Below are positions 1-5,793 of a stretch of DNA of 5,793 bases, piece after piece. Below the pieces are notes generated by a model that searched no databases, was not told the DNA's origin, and worked only from the letters and a program-made list of their open reading frames with translations. This stretch comes from Acetobacteraceae bacterium (GTDB lineage: Bacteria > Pseudomonadota > Alphaproteobacteria > Acetobacterales > Acetobacteraceae). The stretch is from the NCBI GenBank assembly GCA_020853405.1, contig JADYYZ010000576.1, positions 1 to 5,793 on the forward strand, given 5' to 3'. The translations under genes and the position numbers were made by a program. How positions within the stretch are numbered: the stretch's first letter is position 1; every line of letters starts with the position of its first letter.

Positions 1-109
1 AGACGCAGTCGTGGTCGTGCTGGAGCGCGACCCAGTTGCGGATCGCGCCGAGATAGTTGCCAAGGTGAAGGTTGCCGGTGGGCTGGACGCCCGAGAAAAC
101 GCGCTGCAT
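1..109 (-). CDS. trpS: Tryptophanyl-tRNA synthetase, N-terminal fragment (cut by window edge)
   Basis: This is the first 36 codons of a class I aminoacyl-tRNA synthetase that attaches tryptophan to tRNA-Trp in the cytoplasm using ATP. The minus strand reads MQRVFSGVQPTGNLHLGNYL, followed by GAIRNWVALQHDHDCV, then leaves the window. The SGVQPTGNLHLGNYLGA segment is the characteristic TrpRS N-terminus. Its HLGN (residues 15-18) is the family's form of the class I HIGH motif that binds ATP. The ATG at 107-109 puts the motif at the usual distance from the N-terminus, so I accept this start, although no clear Shine-Dalgarno sequence precedes it. The gene begins 33 bases after the murJ stop on the same strand, so it is probably co-transcribed with murJ. 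The KMSKS loop and the anticodon-binding part lie outside the window. Identity is confident despite the short length. Confidence 0.93.
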   Translation of the reverse strand, partial: MQRVFSGVQPTGNLHLGNYLGAIRNWVALQHDHDCV

Positions 110-132
110 GGGCGGCGCGTATCGCGGCAGAC

Positions 133-153
133 GCCGGGCGGGTCAACCCCGGC
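133..153. repeat. Short GC inverted repeat spanning the murJ stop codon
   Basis: gccggg (133-138) and cccggc (148-153) are perfect complements separated by nine bases that include the murJ stop codon. On the minus strand the hairpin is followed by GTCTGCCGCG rather than a T-run, so it is not a standard intrinsic terminator. It lies 24 bases ahead of the trpS start and could slow ribosomes or protect mRNA ends, or be chance in GC-rich sequence. Confidence 0.3.
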
Positions 154-1693
154 TTCGCCGCAGCAGCCCCCTGACCTCGTCGAGTCGCGCCGCCCCCAGC
201 GCCAGCGCGGCGGCGGCGTAGCTGCCAAGCCCGAGCGCGATCAGCAGGCCAAGCCCGGCCCAGCGCAGGCCGCGCACGCCGGTCGCCATCGCCGGCGCCC
301 ACAACAGCGACTCGCCCGCCCACAGCACGATGCCCATGCCGAGGCTCGCGAGCGCGATCCGTGGCAGGCGCCGCGCCAGCCGCGGATCGAGGCGGAAATG
401 GCCGCGCCGGTGCAGCGTCAGCCACAGCGCCACGACATTGGCGATGGCGGCGATCGCGGTCGCCAGCGCCAGCCCGACATGGCCAAGCGGCCGGATCAGC
501 ACCAGCGCCAGCGCGATGTTCAGCACCACCGTGGCGATGCCGACCCTGACCGGGGTCGCGGTGTCGGCACGCGCGAAGAACGCAGGCGCCAGCACCTTGT
601 TCAGCACATAGGCAGGCAGGCCGAGCGCATAGGCCATCAGCGCCCGCGACGTCATCCGCGCATCGGTCTCGCCGAAGGCACCGCGACCGAACAGCGTGTC
701 GACGATCGGCAGCGCCGCCACCACCAGCGCCACCGCGGCCGGCAGCGTGACCAGCAGGGCGAACTCCACCGCGCGGTTCTGCGAGGCATTGGCGGAAGCG
801 GTCTCGCCGGCCCGCACCTGGCGGCTCAGCAGCGGCAGCAGCGCGGTGGAGAGCGCGATGCCGATCACCCCGAGCGGCAGCTGGTTGACCCGGTCGGCGT
901 AGTAGAGCCAGCTCACCGCGCCGGCCGGCAGCAGCGAGGCCAGCAGCACATCGACCATCAGGTTGATCTGGGTGACGCCGGCGCCAAGCGTGCCCGGCAG
1001 CATCAGGGCCGCGATCCGCCGCACCGCCGGCGTGATGCGCGGGCGCGGGAAGGCAAGCCGCATGCCGGCCGCGCCCACCGCCCACGCCAGCAGCACCAGC
1101 TGCAGCCCGCCCGAGACCGAAACCGCCACCGCCTGCGCCCGCGCCAGCCGCGCCGGCTCGGTGCCCGCCAGCACGAAGGCGGCGATCAGCGACAGGTTGA
1201 ACAGGCAGGGTGCCGCGGCGCCGGCGGCGAAGCGGTCGAGCCCGTTCAGCACGCCGGTCAGCAGCGACACCACACAGATCAGCGGCAGATAGACGAAGGT
1301 GATGCGGCCGAGCTCGACCGCCAGCTGGAAGCGCAGCGGCTCGTCCCGGAAGCCCGGCGCCAGCACGCTCATCACCTGCGGCATGAAGACGATGGCAAGA
1401 AGGGCGAGCAGGAACAGCAGGGCGGCGAGCGCGGCCAGCGCCTGTTCGGCGATCGCCTTCGCCTCGGCCCTGCCCTCGCTCACCAGGGTGCCGCTGAAGG
1501 CGGGCACGAAGGCGGCCGAGAAGGCGCCCTCGGCGAACAGGCGGCGGAAGAAGTTCGGCAGTTTCAGGGCGACGAAGAACGCATCGGCGACCGGGCCGGC
1601 CCCGAGCAGGGCCGCGGTCAGGATGTCGCGCACGAAGCCGAGGATGCGGCTGATGGCGGTCCAGCCGCCGACCGTGAAGACACTTTTCAGCAT
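143..1693 (-). CDS. murJ: Lipid II flippase MurJ (MviN family)
   Basis: This 516-residue inner-membrane protein of the MOP exporter superfamily moves lipid II from the cytoplasmic to the periplasmic face for peptidoglycan synthesis. The N-terminus MLKSVFTVGGWTAISRILGF continues into VRDILTAALLGAG and KLPNFFRRLFAEGAFSAAFVP, the most conserved MurJ region. Residues matching functionally important E. coli positions are present: R16 (R18), R22 (R24), D37 (D39), the R50/R51 pair, and R268 in SWLYYADR (R270). Hydrophobic stretches recur along the protein, for example near residues 87-104, 131-148, 163-177 and 190-207, as expected for about 14 transmembrane helices. Length fits the family (about 510 residues). 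The reading frame is open back to an ATG at 1747, but those 18 extra residues (MRRRPHLPDAPPARHPRA) are charged and proline-rich, overlap the glnD end, and are not MurJ-like. I therefore use the ATG at 1693, 28 bases after the glnD stop. No strong ribosome binding site is visible, so translational coupling to glnD is possible. Confidence 0.96.
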   Translation of the reverse strand: MLKSVFTVGGWTAISRILGFVRDILTAALLGAGPVADAFFVALKLPNFFRRLFAEGAFSAAFVPAFSGTLVSEGRAEAKAIAEQALAALAALLFLLALLAIVFMPQVMSVLAPGFRDEPLRFQLAVELGRITFVYLPLICVVSLLTGVLNGLDRFAAGAAAPCLFNLSLIAAFVLAGTEPARLARAQAVAVSVSGGLQLVLLAWAVGAAGMRLAFPRPRITPAVRRIAALMLPGTLGAGVTQINLMVDVLLASLLPAGAVSWLYYADRVNQLPLGVIGIALSTALLPLLSRQVRAGETASANASQNRAVEFALLVTLPAAVALVVAALPIVDTLFGRGAFGETDARMTSRALMAYALGLPAYVLNKVLAPAFFARADTATPVRVGIATVVLNIALALVLIRPLGHVGLALATAIAAIANVVALWLTLHRRGHFRLDPRLARRLPRIALASLGMGIVLWAGESLLWAPAMATGVRGLRWAGLGLLIALGLGSYAAAALALGAARLDEVRGLLRRSRG

Positions 1694-1721
1694 CGCGCGA
1701 GGGTGCCGGGCGGGCGGCGCG

Positions 1722-4547
1722 TCAGGCAGGTGGGGGCGGCGGCGCATCCGCCGATCCGGGCTCGGCGAGGGCTGCCTCCAGCGCCTCGCGCAGCGTCGCG
1801 AGCTTGCGCTCGTTCTCGATCTTCAGGCCGAACGCATCCTTGACGTAGAACACATCGACCGCGCGCAGCCCGAAGGTGGTGACGTGGGCCGAGGCGATCT
1901 GCAGCTCCTGGGCGCTCATCGCGGCGGTGACGTCGTGCAGCAGGCCCGGCCGGTCGCGCGCGTTCACCTCGACCACGGTGTGGCTGGCCGAGGCATGGTT
2001 GTCGATCACCACCCTGGGCGGGATCAGCACGCCGCGCAGCCGCGGGCTGATCGGGCGCAGCTTGCGGATCTCGTCGGCGAGTTTCAGCCGGCCCGACAGC
2101 GCCTGGTCGATCAGCACCGAAAGCCGGGCCAGCCGGTGCGGCGATTCGAACGCGCCGCCCGAGACGTCCTGCACCCAGAAGGTGTCGAGCGCCATGCCGT
2201 TGGTCATGGTGTGGATGCGGGCATCGACGATGCTGGCGCCGGCGACCGCGAGGCTGCCGGCGATGCGGCTGAACAGGCCGGGGTGGTCCTGGGTATAGAC
2301 CGTGACCTCGGTGACGCCGCGGGCCGGCATCGGCCGGGTATCGACCAAGAGGCCCTGGCCGGTCGCTGCCGCCTCGCGCGTAAGCGCGGCGTGGCGGGCG
2401 TGCGTGGCGGGGTCGAAGGCAAGCCAGTACGGCCCGTAGCCGAGCGCCAGGAAGGCGTCGATGTCGGCCTGCGGCCAGCCATCGAGCTGGGCGGCGAGCG
2501 CCTGGCGCGCGCGCTCGACCCGAACGTCGCGCTCGCCGACCGAGAGCCCGCCGGCCAGCACCTCGGCCACCCGCCAATAGAGCTCGCGCAGCAGCGTCGC
2601 CTTCCAGTTGTTCCACACCCGCGGGTTGACCGCGCGCATGTCGGCCACCGTCAGCACCAGCAACAGCCGCAGCCGTTCCGGGCTCTGCACCAGGTCGGCA
2701 AGGTCGATGATGGTCTTGGCGTCCTCGATGTCGCGCTTGAAGGCGGTCTGCGACAGCACGAGGTGGTTCAGCACCAGCCAGCTCGCGGTCTCGGTCTCCT
2801 CGGCGGACAGCCCGAGGCGGGGGCCAAGCTGGCTTGCGATCTCGGCGCCGAGCTCGGAATGGTCGCCGCCGCGGCCCTTGGCGATGTCGTGCAGCAGCAT
2901 CGCGGCATAGAGCGCCCGGCGCGACTGCAGCTGGCCGATCAGCGAGGCGGAGACGGGAGCGATGGCGTCGAGCTCGCCGCGCTCGAGCCGGTTCAGCACC
3001 GCGATCGCCTCGATCGTGTGCTCGTCGACCGTGAACAGGTGGTAGGTGTCGAACTGCATCTGGCCGATGATGCGGCCCCAGTCCGGGATGAAGCGGCCAA
3101 GCAGGCCGGTCTCGTTCATCACGCGCAGCCAGTCGGCGCCATCGGCGCGGTGCCCGGCCGCGGCACCGAACGGCCCGGCCAGCAGGTCGAGGAACAGGCC
3201 GTTGGCTTCGGCATCGTCGCGCAGCCCGACCACGCGCCGGGCCTCGCGCATCAGGGCGAGCAGCGTCATCGGGTGCAGCTCGCGCCCGGTGGTGCGGGCG
3301 GCGACCAGGCAGCGGAACATCAGGATCGGCTCGTCGGCGAAACTCCTGCCCGGTGCCAGCACGAGCCGTGCATCCTCCAGCGCGAAGCCGGCGGCGGCCA
3401 GTGCCGGGGTCGTCTCCGGCGCCAGCGCGGGCGCGCCGCGGGCCAGCCGGTCGAGCATCGGCTCCAGCACCATGGTCAGCCGCCTGACTTCGCGCGCGGT
3501 CAGGAAATAGTGCTTCATGAAGCGCTCGACGCCTGCGGTGCTGCCGTGGCGCGTATAGCCCATCCGGGCGCCGATCACCGGCTGCAGGTCGAAGGTCAGG
3601 CGCTCCTCGGCGCGGCCGGTGGCGTAGTGCAGGTGGAACCGCACCGACCACAGATAATCGAGCGCCCGCGCATAGGCCTTCTCCTCGGCCTCGGTGATCA
3701 GGCTGGCGCCGCCATTGGCGGTACCCGTCCCGTTGCCGGGTTCGCCGGCGAGGCCGGAGACGCCCAGCACGTAGCGTGCCTCCCAGTACAGGGTCTGGAG
3801 GTCGCGCAGCCCGCCGGTACCGTCCTTGATGTTGGGCTCGACCAGATAGGCGCTGTCGCCGAATTTCTGGTGCCTCGCGGTGCGTTCGGCGCGCTTGCCG
3901 GCGATGAAGCCGGCCGCCCCCGCGGCGATGCAATCGTCACGGAACCTGGTCGCGAACTCCTCGGCCACCTCGGTGTCGCCGGCCAGGAACCGCGCATCGA
4001 GCAGGCTCGTGCGCACGGTCAGGTCGGCACGCGCCTGGCGCAGGCACTCCTCGACCGAGCGGGTCGCGTGCCCGACCGCGAGGCCGAGGTCCCAGAGCAG
4101 GTACAGCATGTACTCGACCACCTGCTCGTGGCGCGGGGTCTCGCGCCACGGCGTCAGGAACAGCAGGTCGACGTCGCTGAACGGCGCCAGCACGCCGCGG
4201 CCATAGCCGCCGGTGGCGACCAGCGCGACATGCTCGGCCGCCGAGCGGACGCCGGCCGGGAACACCTGCTCGGTGGCGTGGTGGTGCAGCGCCGCGACCA
4301 GCCCGTCGAGGTGGCCGGCCAGCCGCCGCGCGGCGACAAGCCCGCTGGTGCCTGCTTCGAACTCGGTGCGGATTTCCCCGCGCACCGCCGACAGCCGCCG
4401 GCGGAACAGCAGCACCACCTCCTCGCGCGGCGGCGGCCCGCCATGAAGCGCCGAGAGCCTGGCCAGCTCGGCAGTGATCTCGGCATCGGCGCACACCCCG
4501 CGCCCGGCAGGCGCCCCCGATCGCGAGCCCTTCATGACACCATCCAT
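1722..4547 (-). CDS. glnD: Bifunctional [protein-PII] uridylyltransferase / uridylyl-removing enzyme GlnD
   Basis: GlnD is the cytoplasmic glutamine sensor. It adds UMP to PII proteins (GlnB/GlnK) when glutamine is low and removes it when glutamine is high, controlling glutamine synthetase and nitrogen-regulated genes. The 941-residue protein has the standard domain order. First is a nucleotidyltransferase domain with GGYGRG (113-118) and metal-binding D125 and D127 (FSDVDLLFL), then EPNIKDGTGGLRDLQ (from 237). An HD domain follows with H510 (VDEHTIEA), H553-D554 (LLHDIAKG), H563 (GDHSELG), H595 and D636. Two C-terminal ACT domains begin near 746 (TEVTVYTQDHPGLFSRIAG) and 856 (HTVVEVNARDRPGLLHDVTA); these are the known glutamine-sensing module. 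Both activities look intact. Length is typical for alphaproteobacteria and somewhat longer than E. coli (890). Start: I chose the ATG at 4547, the longest that does not overlap mutS. An ATG at 4535 (MKGSRSG), with GGATGG just upstream, is an equal alternative; one at 4631 overlaps mutS and is unlikely. A Gly/Asn/Thr-rich loop sits at about 265-281, and five prolines lie next to the C-terminus. Confidence 0.96.
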   Translation of the reverse strand: MDGVMKGSRSGAPAGRGVCADAEITAELARLSALHGGPPPREEVVLLFRRRLSAVRGEIRTEFEAGTSGLVAARRLAGHLDGLVAALHHHATEQVFPAGVRSAAEHVALVATGGYGRGVLAPFSDVDLLFLTPWRETPRHEQVVEYMLYLLWDLGLAVGHATRSVEECLRQARADLTVRTSLLDARFLAGDTEVAEEFATRFRDDCIAAGAAGFIAGKRAERTARHQKFGDSAYLVEPNIKDGTGGLRDLQTLYWEARYVLGVSGLAGEPGNGTGTANGGASLITEAEEKAYARALDYLWSVRFHLHYATGRAEERLTFDLQPVIGARMGYTRHGSTAGVERFMKHYFLTAREVRRLTMVLEPMLDRLARGAPALAPETTPALAAAGFALEDARLVLAPGRSFADEPILMFRCLVAARTTGRELHPMTLLALMREARRVVGLRDDAEANGLFLDLLAGPFGAAAGHRADGADWLRVMNETGLLGRFIPDWGRIIGQMQFDTYHLFTVDEHTIEAIAVLNRLERGELDAIAPVSASLIGQLQSRRALYAAMLLHDIAKGRGGDHSELGAEIASQLGPRLGLSAEETETASWLVLNHLVLSQTAFKRDIEDAKTIIDLADLVQSPERLRLLLVLTVADMRAVNPRVWNNWKATLLRELYWRVAEVLAGGLSVGERDVRVERARQALAAQLDGWPQADIDAFLALGYGPYWLAFDPATHARHAALTREAAATGQGLLVDTRPMPARGVTEVTVYTQDHPGLFSRIAGSLAVAGASIVDARIHTMTNGMALDTFWVQDVSGGAFESPHRLARLSVLIDQALSGRLKLADEIRKLRPISPRLRGVLIPPRVVIDNHASASHTVVEVNARDRPGLLHDVTAAMSAQELQIASAHVTTFGLRAVDVFYVKDAFGLKIENERKLATLREALEAALAEPGSADAPPPPPA

Positions 4548-4556
4548 CGGGCGAAG

Positions 4557-4562
4557 GTTATA
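4557..4562 (-). promoter_or_regulatory. Possible -10 hexamer upstream of glnD
   Basis: The minus strand reads TATAAC here, an unusually AT-rich hexamer for this region and close to the TATAAT consensus. No recognisable -35 element lies 16-18 bases upstream. If used, transcription would begin around 4550, only a few bases before the ATG at 4547 and about 15 before the ATG at 4535. This is a guess from one hexamer; read-through from mutS is equally possible. Confidence 0.18.
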
Positions 4563-4566
4563 CGCA

Positions 4567-4595
4567 TTTCGCGGGTGCGAGATAGCGAAACCCGC
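4567..4595. repeat. Two overlapping inverted repeats between mutS and glnD
   Basis: In the 67-base mutS-glnD gap, tttcgc (4567-4572) is matched by gcgaaa (4585-4590), with a 12-base loop. gcgggt (4571-4576) is matched by acccgc (4590-4595), with a 13-base loop. The arms overlap, so the two hairpins exclude each other. No T-run follows on the minus strand, so this does not look like an intrinsic terminator. It could be an RNA structure, an operator-like site or chance; six-base arms in GC-rich DNA are weak evidence. Confidence 0.35.
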
Positions 4596-4614
4596 ACAAT
4601 AGGCCGGTTGTGCA

Positions 4615-5793
4615 TCACGATTGCTGCACAAGCGCGCGCAGTTCGCAGACCAGCGCGTGTGCCTCGCGCGGGGTCAGGCTGTCGGGATCGACCTCCAGGA
4701 TCCGCCGCCGCAGCTGCCCCGGCTCGGCCGGCGGAGCGGTTGCCGGCGTGGCGGCATGCTGGTGGCCGGCGGCGAACAGCGGCATCTCCTCGGCCAGCGG
4801 CGACAGGCCGCGGGCGCGCTCCTCCAGGGCTGCCAGCACGGCACGTGCGCGCCCGACCACGGAAGGCGGCACCCCGGCCAGTTCGGCGACGTGGATGCCG
4901 TAGCTGGCGGGGGCGGCCCCTGGCCCGACCTCGTGCAGGAACACCACGCGGCCCCGGAACTCCTTGACCCGCATGGTCGAAAGCGCCAGCGCCGGCAGCC
5001 TCCCGGACAGTGCTGCAAGTTCGTGGAAATGGGTGGCGAACAGGGTGCGGCAGCGATTGCGGTCGTGCAGCGCCTCGGTCGCCGCCCAGGCGAGCGCCAG
5101 CCCGTCCCAGGTGGCGGTGCCGCGCCCGATCTCGTCCAGGATCACCAGGCTGCGCGGCCCCGCCTGGTTCAGGATGGCGGCGGTCTCGACCATTTCCACC
5201 ATGAAGGTGGAGCGGCCGCGCGCCAGGTCGTCGGCGGCGCCGACCCGGCTGAACAGGCGGTCGACGATGCCGATCCGGGCCGACCGCGCCGGCACGAACG
5301 AGCCTGCCTGCGCCAGCACCGCGATCAGCGCGTTCTGGCGCAGGTAGGTGGATTTCCCCGCCATGTTGGGGCCGGTCAGCAGCACCAGCCGCCGTGCCGG
5401 CGACAGGTCGCAGTCATTGGCGACGAACGGCTCGCCCTGGCGCGACAGGGCCGCCTCGACCGCCGGGTGGCGCCCGGCCTCGATCGCGAACGCGGCATCC
5501 TCGCTCAGCGCCGGGCGGCACCAGCCGCCCTCGGCGGCGCGTTCGGCAAGTGCGGCCGCGACGTCGATCGCGGCGAGTGCCGCGGCGGCGGCGGCGATCG
5601 CGGTGGCATCGGCGGCGGCGGCGGCGGCAAGCGATTCGAAAACCTCGCGCTCGCGCTCTGCCACCGTCTCCGCGGCTTCCGCGATGCGGCGGTCGAGTTC
5701 GGAGATCTCCGGCGTCGTGAAGCGCATGCTGCCGGCCATCGTCGCCCGGTGCGAAAGCGGCGGCAGCTGCTCGGGTGGTGCGCGCAGCCAGCG
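4615..5793 (-). CDS. mutS: DNA mismatch repair protein MutS, C-terminal part (5' end outside window)
   Basis: MutS binds mismatches and small loops in DNA as a dimer and uses ATP to become a sliding clamp that recruits MutL. The visible 392 residues cover the end of the clamp/lever region and the whole ATPase domain; the mismatch-binding N-terminal half is outside the window. The frame is open to the right edge (first residues RWLRAPPEQLPPLSHRATMA), so the internal ATG at 5739 is not the start. In fragment numbering: RFTTPE at 24-29; an alanine-rich lever stretch at about 55-87; Walker A GPNMAGKST at 141-149 (DNA 5347-5373); signature GAADDLARGRSTFM at 185-198; Walker B LVILDEIGRGT at 216-226 with D220 and E221; switch histidine H255 in FATHFHEL; then a helix-turn-helix dimer segment (ELAGVPPSVVGRAR). 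EMPLF at 336-340 resembles the beta-clamp-binding motif. The conserved tail DPDSLTPREAHALVCELRAL ends the protein. It is the first gene of the set in this window, 67 bases upstream of glnD. Confidence 0.97.
   Translation of the reverse strand, partial: RWLRAPPEQLPPLSHRATMAGSMRFTTPEISELDRRIAEAAETVAEREREVFESLAAAAAADATAIAAAAAALAAIDVAAALAERAAEGGWCRPALSEDAAFAIEAGRHPAVEAALSRQGEPFVANDCDLSPARRLVLLTGPNMAGKSTYLRQNALIAVLAQAGSFVPARSARIGIVDRLFSRVGAADDLARGRSTFMVEMVETAAILNQAGPRSLVILDEIGRGTATWDGLALAWAATEALHDRNRCRTLFATHFHELAALSGRLPALALSTMRVKEFRGRVVFLHEVGPGAAPASYGIHVAELAGVPPSVVGRARAVLAALEERARGLSPLAEEMPLFAAGHQHAATPATAPPAEPGQLRRRILEVDPDSLTPREAHALVCELRALVQQS
5611..5628 (-). repeat. Six-unit GCC trinucleotide tract inside mutS (poly-alanine)
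   Basis: Six consecutive identical GCC codons encode six alanines in the alpha-helical lever region of MutS. Sixteen bases downstream on the minus strand, four more GCC codons in a row (5584-5595) sit in a second run of six alanines. The segment is alanine-rich overall, which is acceptable for a long helix. Slippage here would change length in steps of three bases and keep the frame. Confidence 0.7.

Noticed and set aside
1694..1747. An 18-residue N-terminal extension of MurJ starting at 1747
   Set aside because: The extension is charged and proline-rich, overlaps the end of glnD, and lies outside the conserved MurJ start, which fits the ATG at 1693.
11..1843. A 610-codon plus-strand open frame rich in Arg, Gln and His opposite murJ
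   Set aside because: It is the antisense shadow of murJ and trpS, with composition typical of reversed GC-rich codons and no domain signature.
1687..3933. A 748-codon minus-strand open frame overlapping glnD in another frame
   Set aside because: The in-frame GlnD reading shows conserved HD and ACT motifs across the same DNA, whereas this frame gives only Arg/Ala/Gly-rich sequence.
4571..4595. Rho-independent terminator after mutS
   Set aside because: The 6-bp stem has a 13-base loop and no T-run after it on the minus strand, so it does not meet the pattern of an intrinsic terminator.
4548..4631. A glnD start at 4631 overlapping the mutS end
   Set aside because: The 28 extra residues show no GlnD-like sequence, there is no ribosome binding site, and it would remove the natural intergenic gap; later ATGs at 4547 or 4535 fit better.
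1299..4967. A 1222-codon open frame on the plus strand opposite glnD and parts of murJ and mutS
   Set aside because: It is antisense to three clearly identified genes. Its product is a low-complexity mix of Gln, Arg, Gly, His and Ala with no recognisable domain. Long antisense frames are expected where third codon positions are nearly always G or C.
5347..5739. A separate short ATPase gene starting at the ATG at 5739
   Set aside because: The frame continues open to the window edge with sequence that fits MutS (SHRATMAGSMRFTTPE), so this ATG is internal to mutS.

Overview
The window is a stretch of very GC-rich bacterial chromosome carrying four housekeeping genes, all on the minus strand. 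In transcription order (right to left) they are: the C-terminal part of mutS (DNA mismatch repair ATPase, cut by the right window edge), a complete glnD (bifunctional PII uridylyltransferase/uridylyl-removing enzyme), a complete murJ (lipid II flippase, formerly mviN), and the first 36 codons of trpS (tryptophanyl-tRNA synthetase, cut by the left window edge). I see no mobile element, CRISPR array, tRNA, rRNA, phage gene or toxin-antitoxin pair.

The high GC content, the codon bias towards G/C in third positions, and the sequence style of the proteins (MutS with GPNMAGKST and RFTTPE, GlnD with EPNIKDGTGGLRDLQ) suggest an alphaproteobacterium. Rhodospirillales/Acetobacteraceae is my best guess, from memory of family sequences and gene order, not from a search.

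Layout by position: 1-109 start of trpS; 110-142 short gap; 143-1693 murJ; 1694-1721 a 28-base gap; 1722-4547 glnD; 4548-4614 a 67-base gap with two overlapping inverted repeats and a weak -10-like hexamer; 4615-5793 mutS. The tight spacing and common strand suggest a read-through operon. The largest gap, upstream of glnD, is the only plausible place for an internal promoter. No gap has a convincing rho-independent terminator.

The gene products act in unrelated processes: mismatch repair, nitrogen-status signalling through PII, export of the peptidoglycan precursor, and tRNA charging. The link between them is shared transcription rather than a common pathway. All catalytic motifs I could check are intact. 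I found no sign of a new biological system. The second-look items are small: the glnD upstream region, start-site choices, a five-proline run just before the glnD stop, and a pure GCC codon tract inside mutS.
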